Origin: Glutamicibacter sp. B1 | GTDB taxonomy: Bacteria; Actinomycetota; Actinomycetes; Actinomycetales; Micrococcaceae | Length of the DNA: 64,000 nucleotides | Direction: 5' to 3' | NCBI RefSeq assembly: GCF_039602135.1 | Contig: NZ_CP125942.1 | Location: 2,728,001-2,792,000 of the forward strand | Shown: in pieces, positions 8,837 through 17,733 of the stretch | Position numbering within the stretch: the stretch's first letter is position 1 | Layout: each line of letters begins with the position of its first letter | Position numbers and translations under genes: made by a program | The notes under the pieces: model-generated | What the model was told of the DNA's origin: nothing | The model's database searches: none | The model's input: the letters and a program-made list of their open reading frames with translations, nothing else

Positions 8837-9310
8837 ATGGTAAATGGTGCGCCAGTAGGCGATCCGTTCCAACCACATCTGGAATGGGGCCTGAAGGCTT
8901 CGTTCGTTGGTTATATTTCTTCTCTGGCTGATGGTCGTATCGAAGCAAGCAACGGTGTGTGGCAGGCGGGCAATTCGTTGGTCTTCCCCGCCTCACCGGC
9001 TACTGATGTTCCTGATAATGAGGTCTGGTTCAAGGGCAATGTTTCCTTCTCCGGGCACGGGGGCATGATGAAACTTGAGTTGAACGAACCTCGCGTGGAA
9101 AACCACGGGGAAACCATCACGCTGACCATTGATACTGCCAATGATCGCGTTGCTATCGCTGAGCTGACCGAAACCACCGTGTCTCGGGCCTTCGGCTTGA
9201 TCAAGACCCGTTTTTCGGCGGTCCTTACCGAAGAAGGCTCAAAACTATTCAACGGACAGTACCCAGCAGGCCAGCAGCTCGAAGATCTGGAAATCGTACT
9301 TCGCGGCTAG
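8837..9310 (+). CDS. HtaA-domain protein without signal peptide
   Basis: A 157-residue protein that is essentially one HtaA domain (PF04213 type): WGLKASFVGYI near the N-terminus, a VWFKGNVSFSGHGGMMKLEL core with the invariant FxGHxG pattern, then NEPRV and a beta-rich end. HtaA domains in corynebacterial HtaA/HtaB and similar surface proteins bind haem during iron uptake. Those proteins have a signal peptide and membrane anchor; this one has neither with the ATG at 8837 (GGGAGG 12 nt upstream), and the in-frame sequence further upstream offers no hydrophobic leader. It may therefore be cytoplasmic or act with the small membrane protein encoded 64 bp downstream. The function is inferred from the domain only. 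Confidence 0.75.
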   Translation: MVNGAPVGDPFQPHLEWGLKASFVGYISSLADGRIEASNGVWQAGNSLVFPASPATDVPDNEVWFKGNVSFSGHGGMMKLELNEPRVENHGETITLTIDTANDRVAIAELTETTVSRAFGLIKTRFSAVLTEEGSKLFNGQYPAGQQLEDLEIVLRG

Positions 9311-9374
9311 CACGCCCGAGCGTCGCTACGAACGCTCAAGCAACACGTCCGATAAATAGTGAGGGGCTTCGCTC

Positions 9375-9542
9375 GTGAACCCATTAGTACCTAATGCCTA
9401 CGAACTGATCGTTTTCTATATTCTTCCGGTGCTTTTTGTCGTTGCCCTCGCAGTGGTCATCCTCGTGGTGCTGCGAAATCGAAAATCAGCACCCTTGGAG
9501 TTCCTCTCCGAAGATGAGAACGACTCAAACGAGCAACAGTAA
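9375..9542 (+). CDS. small single-pass membrane protein, 55 aa
   Basis: A GTG-started 55-residue reading frame preceded by GAGGGG (8 nt spacing). One strong transmembrane helix spans about residues 10-33 (LIVFYILPVLFVVALAVVIL), followed by RNRK and an acidic tail (EFLSEDENDSNEQQ), which by the positive-inside rule puts the C-terminus in the cytoplasm. It is probably co-transcribed with the HtaA-domain gene and ends just before a strong hairpin. No family recognised; an anchor or partner for the HtaA-domain protein is a guess. Confidence 0.6.
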   Translation: MNPLVPNAYELIVFYILPVLFVVALAVVILVVLRNRKSAPLEFLSEDENDSNEQQ

Positions 9543-9550
9543 TCGAAAAA

Positions 9551-9600
9551 CATATGGCTGAGGCCAACACCGAATATCTGGTGTTGGCCTCAGCCATATG
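9551..9600. terminator. 21-bp perfect hairpin between convergent genes
   Basis: Bases 9551-9571 pair perfectly with 9580-9600 around an 8-nt loop. Read on the minus strand the stem is followed by a T tract (complement of the AAAAA at 9546-9550), so it is a good terminator for the shikimate dehydrogenase gene, and it can also stop the plus-strand htaA-type transcript. Confidence 0.85.
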
Positions 9601-9638
9601 TTCACGCAGAGACTTATCGTCCGCTGGATGAGGGTTAG

Positions 9639-10451
9639 TTACTGGCGCGAGAACTCTGAGGCACGAGCGACCTGCTCGTCGCTCAGTGAGTGTCCGGTGT
9701 ACTTCTCAAATTGGGCAGCGGCCTGCAAAGCAATAACTTCAGCTCCGGTAATCACCGGCTTGCCCGCCTTCTGAGCAGCAATAATCAGTGGTGTCTGGCT
9801 AGGGAATGCGACAACATCAAAGACGGCTTCAGCTGCAGCGATGTGTTCGTCGGTAAAGGACTGCACCTCAGACTGTGCACCGTTCATGCCCAAAGGAGTC
9901 ACGTTCACCAAGATCTGATGCCCCGGGGCAGGATTTGAAGTCGCGGACTTGTAGTTATACTTATCCGCCAACTCCTGTCCAGCTTTTTCATTGCGTGCCA
10001 GGACGGTGAGATCCTCGAATCCAGCTTCGCGGAAAGCTGCGACAACGGCCTTGGCCATACCGCCGGATCCGCGCACCAAGACGCTGTGCTGGGTGTTCAG
10101 TTCGTGACGGGCAATCAGCGTAGCAATGGCCTCAAAGTCAGTGTTCGAAGCGACCAAACGCCCATCGACGTTCACAATCGTGTTCACCGAATCAATTGCG
10201 GCTGCCGAAGTTTCAATCTCGTCGACCAGTTTCATCACGTCTTCTTTAAACGGCATGGAAACAGAACAACCGCGAATGCCCAGGGCCCGCACACCAGCGA
10301 TGGCACCTGAAAGATCCTCGGTGGAGAACGCCTTGTAGATGAAATTGAGTCCAAGTTCTTCGTAGAGGAAGTTGTGGAACCGGGTCCCGATATTTGAGGG
10401 GCGCCCCGATAGCGAGATGCACAGGGTCATGTCTTTATTCAAAATGGGCAC
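9639..10451 (-). CDS. aroE: shikimate dehydrogenase family protein
   Basis: A 270-residue NAD(P)-dependent dehydrogenase of the AroE/YdiB family, which interconverts 3-dehydroshikimate (or quinate-type substrates) and shikimate. The catalytic Lys is in VSMPFKED (K69), with N90 in DSVNTIV and D105 in SNTDFEA, all in the expected places; a glycine-rich nucleotide site (RGSGGMAKAV) follows at about 135. The N-terminal substrate loop reads SLSGRPSNIGTRFHN instead of the classical SHSLSPxxHN, so it may be a shikimate dehydrogenase-like paralogue and not the housekeeping enzyme. The GTG start at 10451 is preceded by GGAGGA with 6-nt spacing, better than the internal ATG at 10430. Divergent from arr. 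Confidence 0.85.
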   Translation of the reverse strand: MPILNKDMTLCISLSGRPSNIGTRFHNFLYEELGLNFIYKAFSTEDLSGAIAGVRALGIRGCSVSMPFKEDVMKLVDEIETSAAAIDSVNTIVNVDGRLVASNTDFEAIATLIARHELNTQHSVLVRGSGGMAKAVVAAFREAGFEDLTVLARNEKAGQELADKYNYKSATSNPAPGHQILVNVTPLGMNGAQSEVQSFTDEHIAAAEAVFDVVAFPSQTPLIIAAQKAGKPVITGAEVIALQAAAQFEKYTGHSLSDEQVARASEFSRQ

Positions 10452-10592
10452 GAGTAGTCCTCCAAAGCGTGTTTGCGGTTCATCCCCAAATATACGTCGC
10501 AACAGATCTATGACCTATGTATTGCATGCCGACGCATGGCGAAGTTACCGGTGTCTTTTCTGCGCGAAGTCATTCAGATATGCTCTGGATTC

Positions 10593-11003
10593 ATGAGTGA
10601 AATACGTGATGGTGGACCGTTTTATCACGGGACGAAGGCTAAGTTAGTCCCGGGTGATCTGCTCACTGCGGGGTTCCCCTCGAATTACCGCCCAGAGGTC
10701 ATCATGAACCATATCTATTTCACCGCGTTATCTGATGGTGCAGGGTTGGCGGCTCAGATCGCAGCAATTGACGGTAGCCCGCACGTCTATGAAGTGGAGC
10801 CCACCGGCGACTTTGAGGATGACCCCAACGTCACGGACAAGAAGTTCCCTGGCAATCCTACGCGCTCATATCGCAGTGCCAGTGCATTGAAAGTCATCCG
10901 TGAAATTCACGATTGGAAGCGGATTTCGGACGAAGAATTACAAGGCTGGCGCGATCGCATTGCAAGGATTAACGAAAGTTCGCGTGGAGAGATCATCAAC
11001 TAA
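10593..11003 (+). CDS. arr: NAD(+)--rifampin ADP-ribosyltransferase
   Basis: A 136-residue protein with the full Arr signature: GPFYHGTKA at the N-terminus, GFPSNYRPEVIMNHIYFTA, VYEVEPTGDFEDDPNVTDKK split across the centre, and FPGNPTRSYRS near the end. Arr transfers ADP-ribose from NAD+ to the hydroxyl at C-23 of rifamycins and inactivates them; chromosomal copies are common in environmental actinobacteria. The length matches the family (about 140). The ATG at 10593 aligns with known N-termini; the upstream in-frame extension is not family-like. No mobile element is nearby, so it looks like an intrinsic chromosomal resistance gene. A strong hairpin follows. Confidence 0.95.
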   Translation: MSEIRDGGPFYHGTKAKLVPGDLLTAGFPSNYRPEVIMNHIYFTALSDGAGLAAQIAAIDGSPHVYEVEPTGDFEDDPNVTDKKFPGNPTRSYRSASALKVIREIHDWKRISDEELQGWRDRIARINESSRGEIIN

Positions 11004-11011
11004 AACAATGA

Positions 11012-11055
11012 CGGCGGTGTTCGACGGACCGATTATGGTCCTTCGAACACCGCCG
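11012..11055. terminator. hairpin between arr and aldehyde dehydrogenase
   Basis: Arms 11012-11030 and 11037-11055 pair over 19 positions with a single mismatch around a GATTAT loop, 8 nt after the arr stop and 24 nt beyond the end of the convergent dehydrogenase gene. It can serve both strands. Confidence 0.8.
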
Positions 11056-11078
11056 ATTATTCCGATAATTCCTAAGTA

Positions 11079-12491
11079 CTAGCCTTTAATGATCTGAGGC
11101 TGGGCTAGGGCCTTGAGCCCATCAAGACCGAATTCCAGACCATAACCCGACTGCTTGGCTCCACCGAAGGGAACCCGTGGGTCAATGGTGCCGTGAGAGT
11201 TGATCCATACGGTTCCTGACTCAATTTGGGCTGCCACTTCTAGGGCCTTCGCCCGGTCGCTGCTCCATACTGACGCTCCGAGTCCAACGTCCAAGGAGTT
11301 AGCCAGTTCAACGGCTTCTTCGCTGTTCTTGACCTTGATGATTGGCAATGCTGGGCCGAACTGTTCTTCGGTCACCAATGGATTATCTGGTGCGATGTCG
11401 GAGATGAGCGTTGTGGGATAGAAGTACCCTGGGGCTTGATCATCTGGGTTTGCGCCAAGAAGTACGGTGGCGCCCGAATTCACGGCGTCGGCGACGAGGT
11501 CAGCGACGATGTCGTATTGGGCTTTGTTTTGTAGTGGACCAAGGACGTTGTTTTCGTCCAGTCCGACACCCATCGGCATAGCCTTGGCGACAGCGGTAAG
11601 CTCGGTGCACACTTCGTCGTAGATTGATTCAGGTACGTAGAGTCGCTTCAGCGCTGCGCACGTCTGTCCGGTATTAATGAAGGCGCCCCAGAACAGGTCT
11701 TGAGCGATGGCTTTCGGATCGGCATCTTCGAGCACAATGCCTGCGTCGTTGCCGCCCAGTTCCATGGTCAGTCTCTTCACCGTGTCGGCGGAGGAACGGA
11801 TGATTGCTTTACCGGTTCTGGTGGATCCGGTGAACATGATCTTGGCGATGTCAGGATGGCCAGAAAGTTTCTCGCCGACGTCTCGTCCGCCAGCGGCTAC
11901 CTGCAGTACATCTGCTGGGAGTACTTCGTTCAGGACATGTACCAGTGCCAGCACAGACAGTGGGGTGTATTCGCTGGGCTTCATCACCACGGTGTTGCCC
12001 ATCCGCAATGAAGGGGCGAGCTGCCAGATGGAAATCATCATTGGCCAGTTCCACGGTCCAATGGCACCAACGACGCCCAACGCGCGATAGTGCTTGGCGG
12101 CGTAGGTTTCTCCGTCGTCAACCACGACTTCTGGTTCCACTTCATAGGCGGTCGCAGCACGCAACCATGAGGCGGCTCCCCCGACTTCGAAGCGAGCATT
12201 TGGACCGTTCAGTGGCTTGCCTTGTTCACGGGAGAGCAGCTCGGCTAGTGCTTCTGCGTTGGCTTCAATATTGTCGGCAGCCGCATTCAGCAACCGCTTG
12301 CGTTCTTCGTGTCCTAGTTTGTCCCAACCTGGTTGTGCCGCTTTGGCACTGGCTACCGCGGCATCGAGGTCCTCACCGGTTTTTTGGGCGACTCGACCTA
12401 CGAGTTCTCCGGTCGCAGGATCATAAATTTCGGTTCCGCCGGTGGCGGGCTGGATCGCTTCGAGTAGGGCTTGAGCGTTGGCGTAGGCCAT
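11079..12491 (-). CDS. NAD(P)-dependent aldehyde dehydrogenase
   Basis: A 470-residue aldehyde dehydrogenase. Visible marks: GAIGPWNWPMM (substrate/cofactor strand), GNTVVMKPSEYTPLS, FTGSTRTGK, the general base in MELGGND and the catalytic cysteine in NTGQTCAALK (Cys 278). It oxidises an aldehyde to the acid; the substrate is unassigned. It lies 28 bp downstream of an APC permease in the same direction and is preceded by an AraC-type gene, in a cluster with two amine-oxidising enzymes, so an amine-derived aldehyde (aminoaldehyde or arylacetaldehyde) is the likely substrate. AAAGGAGTTGCACC precedes the ATG. Confidence 0.9.
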   Translation of the reverse strand: MAYANAQALLEAIQPATGGTEIYDPATGELVGRVAQKTGEDLDAAVASAKAAQPGWDKLGHEERKRLLNAAADNIEANAEALAELLSREQGKPLNGPNARFEVGGAASWLRAATAYEVEPEVVVDDGETYAAKHYRALGVVGAIGPWNWPMMISIWQLAPSLRMGNTVVMKPSEYTPLSVLALVHVLNEVLPADVLQVAAGGRDVGEKLSGHPDIAKIMFTGSTRTGKAIIRSSADTVKRLTMELGGNDAGIVLEDADPKAIAQDLFWGAFINTGQTCAALKRLYVPESIYDEVCTELTAVAKAMPMGVGLDENNVLGPLQNKAQYDIVADLVADAVNSGATVLLGANPDDQAPGYFYPTTLISDIAPDNPLVTEEQFGPALPIIKVKNSEEAVELANSLDVGLGASVWSSDRAKALEVAAQIESGTVWINSHGTIDPRVPFGGAKQSGYGLEFGLDGLKALAQPQIIKG

Positions 12492-12519
12492 GGTGCAACT
12501 CCTTTGTGCTTGAGATTTT

Positions 12520-13962
12520 TTATGAAACGGATAATTCGGATGCTGGTTGAGTTTCCTTGCGCTTTGCTCGAACTATCAAGGCGGCCAACGATCCCAAAAT
12601 TCCGGGGATGATGACGATGCCTTGTAGTACGTATCCCAGCGCACCTGGTTCTTCAACGCCGAGCAAGATATCGAAGTTGATGATGATTTGTGCGAAAACA
12701 TAGAACAGGGCGATGCCTGAGATGAGCGGTGCGATGACTCGGGTTATCAGTGAGTCGCTGGTTTTGTTCCGGGCAAAATATCCGATGACAGCGAAGGACG
12801 TCAGTGCCATGAGCAAGACGAGTCCAAAAGCTGCTGAGTTGGTCATCCAGGTGAACATCGTGAACACGATATACATTGGTTCTTCACCACGTGAGATCAC
12901 TGCGAAGACGACGATGACCACTAGTCCGAGCACAGATTGTGCCATCGATCCGGCGATTGGAGCATGAGTGGTTCGAGAGGTGACGGCCAAGAATTTTGGT
13001 AGGGCGCCGCCTCGTCCCATGGAGTAGAAGTAGCGGGCAATGACATTGTGGAATGCCAGTAGTGCGGCGAAGAGACTAGTAATAAATAGAATGTTCGCCA
13101 AGTCCACGAACCAGGTAGGGGCATGCGCAGCGAAGAAGACAAAGAGTAGATCGGGGCCATTTTCAGCCGAGGAAGCCATCACATTATCTGCGCCTTCACC
13201 AACAGCAACGGCGAAGGCCGAGAAGGCGTAGAAGCAAGCAATGATGACAATGGCAATCATCGTGGCACGACGTGCGGTGCGCTGCGGATCCTTTACTTCT
13301 TCGTTGTAGATGGTTCCTGATTCAAAGCCCATAAAAGCGGCAATGGTAAATGCGACCACTGCTCCCATACCTGGGGCTACTGCATCAGCGATGTTGAAAG
13401 CAGCTTCGGGTTGTGGGGCTTGTGGCGCCAAGGCGAAGGCCATGAAGTTGTAAACAACGACAACAAGGAATTCGGCGGCGACGATAATTCCAAGAACCTT
13501 AACCGAGAAGTCCACTCGGTTCATGCCGAGGAACCCGACGGCGGCCCAAGCTACAAGTGCTGTAACCCACCATGGGATTGCGGTGTTGAAAGTCGAGTTC
13601 ACAAAGGAAGAAGCGGCGAACCCGAACATTCCATAGATGCCAATTTGCATGAGGTTGTAGCTGACCAATGCCACCATTGCAGCGCCAACGCCAAAGACTC
13701 TTCCTAGGCCTTCAGCCACGTAGGCGTAGAAAGCGCCAGCGTTGGGAATGTGCCGACTCATGGCGGTGTAACCAATGCTGAAAACCAGAAGTACTGCACC
13801 TATCAGCAGGAAGGACAGCGGTACAGAGCTCATGCCGGTCACGGCGTAGTTTGTTGTGACGCCACCGGCAACTGCGGTCAGTGGAGCACTTGCCGCAATG
13901 ATCATGACCACCAACGCTGGCACCGATAAGGTGCGCTGTTCCAGTGCCATAAGTTCCCCCAA
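12520..13962 (-). CDS. APC-family amino acid/amine permease
   Basis: A 480-residue integral membrane protein of the amino acid-polyamine-organocation superfamily with about 12 hydrophobic segments. The first helix region (VVMIIAASAPLTAVAGGVTTNY) and the FMGFESGTIYNEEVKDPQRTARRA segment are typical of the actinobacterial APC subgroup often linked to amine or ethanolamine-type uptake. It is the first gene of a two-gene unit with an aldehyde dehydrogenase, so it probably brings in the amine (or amino acid) whose aldehyde is then oxidised. The AraC-type gene immediately upstream on the same strand may control it. Confidence 0.88.
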   Translation of the reverse strand: MGELMALEQRTLSVPALVVMIIAASAPLTAVAGGVTTNYAVTGMSSVPLSFLLIGAVLLVFSIGYTAMSRHIPNAGAFYAYVAEGLGRVFGVGAAMVALVSYNLMQIGIYGMFGFAASSFVNSTFNTAIPWWVTALVAWAAVGFLGMNRVDFSVKVLGIIVAAEFLVVVVYNFMAFALAPQAPQPEAAFNIADAVAPGMGAVVAFTIAAFMGFESGTIYNEEVKDPQRTARRATMIAIVIIACFYAFSAFAVAVGEGADNVMASSAENGPDLLFVFFAAHAPTWFVDLANILFITSLFAALLAFHNVIARYFYSMGRGGALPKFLAVTSRTTHAPIAGSMAQSVLGLVVIVVFAVISRGEEPMYIVFTMFTWMTNSAAFGLVLLMALTSFAVIGYFARNKTSDSLITRVIAPLISGIALFYVFAQIIINFDILLGVEEPGALGYVLQGIVIIPGILGSLAALIVRAKRKETQPASELSVS

Positions 13963-14065
13963 AGATATAAGTTGTGCTCTCTAGGATCTCTAGCACCGCT
14001 GATTTCGTGTTGTCATTGGGTGCAGGCTCATTGCCTCCCAGCGCACGAGTGTGCGCCAAGTCTCA

Positions 14066-14986
14066 CTACTGCGAACGGTACTTGCCGGGAGTGCAACCAA
14101 ACTCTTTGGAGAACATGCGACTGAAACCCGCAGCATCGGCGATACCTACGCGAGCGCCAATGGTCTGAACTGAGAGGGCTGACAGTAAAGGGTCACGCAA
14201 TAAACGTGATGCCTCGGTTAGCCGGCGGTGGCGAATCAGTGCAGCAACACTGTAGGGCTGGTTTTCAAACAACGAATGCAAAGTGCGAACCGAGATGAAG
14301 TGGGCCGCAGCGATTTGAGCGGGATCTAGTTCGACGTCACCCAGGTGATGATCGATGTAGGCAGTGATCTTTTCGCGTTGCCTAGATTTAGTATCAGCAA
14401 CTGTTTCCAGGCCAAGAACTCCACCCAGTGCGGTAGCGAGGAGATCAACGGTATTTCGCGCCAAAGGATAACCACCAAACTCATCCCATTGAGCCAAGTT
14501 AGTTCCTAAGTGGTTCATCAACGGTGCAACAGTTCCAGATAATGGATGGTTACTTTTCAGCGCTAGAGCCGTCACCTGCCCGACCTGTTCAGTGGACAAC
14601 CGAAATTGGTGATGAGGTATGAGGGCAACAATGATCGTGGCTGGCTTCTCAAAGGCCAATGTATAGGGGCGCTGGGTGTCATAGATAGCCAAGTCCCCGG
14701 GCGCTAGAACGGTCTCGCGTCCGTCTTGAAGTAGCAATCCGTACCCATCAAGCTGGTAGGAGACTTTGTAGAATTCACCGTCGCCGCTGTTGGTGAGGTC
14801 GGTGGTTCGTTGCACCGCGTGAGGGCGAGCGTTGATTCGCATCAGTCCGATATCGCCGAGCATATTCATGCCTAGCGATGCTGAGAAATGACCACCGGTG
14901 ACCTGTTCACTTCGAAGCTGTACGAAAGCGTCAGAAATAAGCCGAGACCACGCCGTAAACGAATCAACGTGCTGGATTTGATACAT
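14066..14986 (-). CDS. AraC-family transcriptional regulator
   Basis: A 306-residue regulator with an N-terminal cupin-like sensing domain (about 20-190; QLDGYGLLLQDGRE and LAPGDLAIYDTQRPY are typical of the AraC_binding_2/FeaR type) and a C-terminal double helix-turn-helix (about 210-306, ending FSRMFSKEFGCTPGKYR). FeaR-type regulators activate aromatic amine and phenylethylamine degradation, which fits the neighbouring permease, aldehyde dehydrogenase and copper amine oxidase. The ATG at 14986 was chosen because GGGAGGG lies 6 nt upstream; the longer in-frame ATG at 15010 would swallow that ribosome site. Confidence 0.85.
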   Translation of the reverse strand: MYQIQHVDSFTAWSRLISDAFVQLRSEQVTGGHFSASLGMNMLGDIGLMRINARPHAVQRTTDLTNSGDGEFYKVSYQLDGYGLLLQDGRETVLAPGDLAIYDTQRPYTLAFEKPATIIVALIPHHQFRLSTEQVGQVTALALKSNHPLSGTVAPLMNHLGTNLAQWDEFGGYPLARNTVDLLATALGGVLGLETVADTKSRQREKITAYIDHHLGDVELDPAQIAAAHFISVRTLHSLFENQPYSVAALIRHRRLTEASRLLRDPLLSALSVQTIGARVGIADAAGFSRMFSKEFGCTPGKYRSQ

Positions 14987-15097
14987 ACGTTCCCTCCCCA
15001 TAACGCCCACATAAAGTGCTAGGCGTCACACTTGAGGGTACGCTCGGGAACACGGATTGTCACTATTTTCTGCAACCCGAGAAAATCGTTTTGTAAC

Positions 15098-15685
15098 CTA
15101 CCGGCTCAACGTAGCCAGTAGCTCCAGCTGGTACTGCAACTGCTGCTCCAATAGTGGCGCAGTGTTCACTTCGGCATCCAATACGCTGCCCACTTGGGCA
15201 CCCATGAGGAAGCTGATCATTGAATCACGTGCCATTTGCACATGGTTGTTTTCATTACTGAAGACTTGCTTGAGCCAGTCATCGAGCATCGTACGCCAAT
15301 GATCCATGGTTGCTGCATTGACCTCGGCTAATTTCAGATCCCCCAGGGCCAGGTGCCAAAAATGAACGGCAATGCGCGCTTCATTTCTACGCAACTCATC
15401 TAGCGGGAGCACTTCGCGCGCGAAAGCTTGAATCGCCTCCAACCCCTGAAGTTCGGCCGTGTTCTTTTGAATTCGCCGGTTCGTAGCGTCAGCGACATAG
15501 TTGAAGGTCGCCACCAGCAGCGCGTCGCGTGTTGGGAAGTAGGGCTTAAAGGCCCCATTGGCATACCCGGCCGCAGCTGACAAGTCACGAAGGTTCATTT
15601 TGTCGATGCCCTCGCGGGCAATGAACCGCCAGGTGACCTCTACGATCTCTTTCCGACGCTGGTCATGATCAACGATTTTTGGCAT
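15098..15685 (-). CDS. TetR-family regulator, BetI-like
   Basis: A 195-residue repressor with an N-terminal helix-turn-helix (MPKIVDHDQRRKEIVEVTW, then LRDLSAAAGYANGAFKPYF) and an all-helical C-terminal ligand domain with WHLALGDLKLAE, resembling BetI-type TetR proteins. It is divergent from the copper amine oxidase gene (125-bp gap containing dyads over the oxidase promoter), so it most likely represses the oxidase operon and is released by an amine or its aldehyde. The ATG at 15685 begins the conserved MPKIV N-terminus; longer in-frame extensions would cross the oxidase promoter. Confidence 0.87.
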   Translation of the reverse strand: MPKIVDHDQRRKEIVEVTWRFIAREGIDKMNLRDLSAAAGYANGAFKPYFPTRDALLVATFNYVADATNRRIQKNTAELQGLEAIQAFAREVLPLDELRRNEARIAVHFWHLALGDLKLAEVNAATMDHWRTMLDDWLKQVFSNENNHVQMARDSMISFLMGAQVGSVLDAEVNTAPLLEQQLQYQLELLATLSR

Positions 15686-15726
15686 GACACAAGAGTATCT
15701 ATTTTTAGTTTCTTCACCCCAAAGGG

Positions 15727-15755
15727 TTGCGCAATACTGAACGCCTCCGTATTCT
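15727..15755 (+). promoter_or_regulatory. promoter of the copper amine oxidase gene
   Basis: TTGCGC (15727-15732), a 17-bp spacer and TATTCT (15750-15755) form a good sigma-70-type promoter 55 nt upstream of the oxidase start. The spacer and -10 are overlapped by dyads. Confidence 0.6.
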
Positions 15756-15771
15756 CTACATCCATAGAATA
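15733..15771. promoter_or_regulatory. overlapping dyads, candidate TetR operator
   Basis: AATAC (15733-15737) and GTATT (15749-15753) form one inverted pair; TATTCT (15750-15755) and AGAATA (15766-15771) form a second, perfect 6-bp pair. They sit on the spacer, -10 and start-site region of the amine oxidase promoter, the expected place for repression by the divergent TetR protein. Confidence 0.45.
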
Positions 15772-15810
15772 ATAATTGACGTAGGTCACACATTCGAAGG
15801 AGTCTGGCGC

Positions 15811-17733
15811 ATGCCCATCCAAGAGACCACAGATTTCACTTTGCTCAGCGAAGCAGAAATTACCCTGACTAAAGAGCTCCTGGTCGAGAATCGCCTTTTC
15901 GGTGAGAACACGCGTATCGCCTACCTCGGACTCGAAGACCCGCAGGAATCACGCCCCGGCCGATTTGTCCGCATCATGCTCCTGGACAAGCTCACCAATT
16001 CGCCACAGGACATCGTCCTGAACTTGAGCGAGCGCAGCGTAGTATCTGTGCTCAACCTTGCCCCCTCAAAAGTGGGGCAAATGCCGGTATTGCTTGAAGA
16101 GTTCGAAATGGTTGAATCCATTCTCAGCACGGATCCACAATGGTCTGCCGCCCTAGCCAAACGCGATCTGGTACCTTCCCAGGTCCGGGTTGCGCCACTT
16201 TCCGCCGGTGTCTATGACAATGAATACCCCGACGAATCAGGACGCCGCATCCTGCGTGGGCTGGCCTTCCGACAGGACTTTGCCGAAGACTCCGCGTGGG
16301 CTCACCCGGTCGATGGACTCGTCGTTTACATCGACACCATCGCCCAGAAGGTCGACCGCCTCCTGGATCTTGACATCGTCCCAGTGCCTGAAACTCACGG
16401 TAACTACACCGACCCGGACCTCACTGGCCCGATTCGCACCACGCAAAAGCCCATCGAAATCACTCAGCCCGAGGGCGTGAGCTTCACCGTCACCGAGGGC
16501 AATCACGTCGAGTGGGAAAAGTGGTCCCTTGATGTTGGCTTTGATATGCGTGAAGGTTTGGTGCTCTACAACATCGGGTTCAACGACAAGGGCGTAAACC
16601 GACGCATTTTGGATCGCGCTTCGATCGCTGAAATGGTGGTCCCTTACGGCGACCCTTCACCGGTGCGTAGCTGGCAAAACTACTTCGACACCGGCGAGTA
16701 CCTCATCGGTCGCCTGGCAAATTCGCTGGAACTCGGCTGCGATTGCTTAGGCGAAATTCACTACATCTCCCCTGTTGTCACCGACGCAGATGGCAACGCC
16801 CAAACGATCACCAACGGTATCTGCATGCACGAGGAAGATGCATCCATTCTCTCCAAGCATGCTGATGATTGGTCTGGTGTGAAATACACGCGACGCAACC
16901 GCCGCTTGGTGATCAGCTTCTTCACCACCGTGGGCAACTACGACTACGGCTTCTACTGGTACCTCTACCTCGATGGCACCATCGAATTTGAGGCGAAGGC
17001 TACGGGCATCGTTTTCACCTCGGCGATGCTCGATGATCGCTTCGCATCCGAAATGGCACCCGGCCTTGGCGCTCCTTTCCATCAGCACATTTTTGGAGCC
17101 CGCCTGGACTTCGCCCTAGATTCCGGCCCTAGCCGGGTCATCGAAGAAGAGGCCGTTCGGCTACCCATCAGTGACGAGAATCCTCGAGGCAATGCCTTTA
17201 CCCGCAGCCACACCGTCTTAGCTACTGAACAGCAAGCGGTACGCGAGAATAACCTCAACGCTGGCCGCACCTGGGTAGTAACTAACCCCGAATCAAAGAA
17301 CTACTTGGGCAAGCCGGTAGGCTACAAGCTCATGTCCCAAGGACTGCCCACGTTGCTCGCCGCGGAGGGGTCCTCGATCCACCGCCGTGCCGAGTTCGCC
17401 TCGAAGGCACTTTGGGTGACCAAACGCGATGCGGCGCACCGCTACCCCACCGGTGACTTCGTGAATCAAAATCCTGGCGTTGACGGAATCGGCTCATGGA
17501 TCGAGGATGACAAGAATATCGATGGCGAGCAGATTAGCCTCTGGCATACCTTCGCGTTGACACATTTCCCGCGCACCGAGGACTGGCCAATGATGCCGGT
17601 CGACACTGTCGGCTTCACCATCCGCCCCGAAGGGTTCTTTGATCGTTCCCCCGTGCTCGACGTTCCTGCACCTGCTGCACACGGTTGTTGCTCAACTCAG
17701 GCTTCCGATGGCTGTTGCGGCAATAACGACTAG
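15811..17733 (+). CDS. copper-containing primary-amine oxidase
   Basis: A 640-residue topaquinone amine oxidase, which oxidises a primary amine to aldehyde, ammonia and H2O2. The tyrosine converted to topaquinone is Y377 in GNYDYGF; the catalytic base is D293 in YFDTGEY; copper ligands are H424 and H426 in HQHIFG and H585 in [10 protein letters not shown]. Each is 5-7 residues before its counterpart in the Arthrobacter globiformis phenylethylamine oxidase (Y382, D298, H431, H433, H592), so both length and spacing match that class; histamine, tyramine or phenylethylamine are likely substrates. There is no signal peptide. The C-terminus carries two CC pairs ([17 protein letters not shown]). GAAGGAG precedes the ATG. 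The next gene overlaps its 3' end by 26 bp. Confidence 0.95.
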   Translation: MPIQETTDFTLLSEAEITLTKELLVENRLFGENTRIAYLGLEDPQESRPGRFVRIMLLDKLTNSPQDIVLNLSERSVVSVLNLAPSKVGQMPVLLEEFEMVESILSTDPQWSAALAKRDLVPSQVRVAPLSAGVYDNEYPDESGRRILRGLAFRQDFAEDSAWAHPVDGLVVYIDTIAQKVDRLLDLDIVPVPETHGNYTDPDLTGPIRTTQKPIEITQPEGVSFTVTEGNHVEWEKWSLDVGFDMREGLVLYNIGFNDKGVNRRILDRASIAEMVVPYGDPSPVRSWQNYFDTGEYLIGRLANSLELGCDCLGEIHYISPVVTDADGNAQTITNGICMHEEDASILSKHADDWSGVKYTRRNRRLVISFFTTVGNYDYGFYWYLYLDGTIEFEAKATGIVFTSAMLDDRFASEMAPGLGAPFHQHIFGARLDFALDSGPSRVIEEEAVRLPISDENPRGNAFTRSHTVLATEQQAVRENNLNAGRTWVVTNPESKNYLGKPVGYKLMSQGLPTLLAAEGSSIHRRAEFASKALWVTKRDAAHRYPTGDFVNQNPGVDGIGSWIEDDKNIDGEQISLWHTFALTHFPRTEDWPMMPVDTVGFTIRPEGFFDRSPVLDVPAPAAHGCCSTQASDGCCGNND

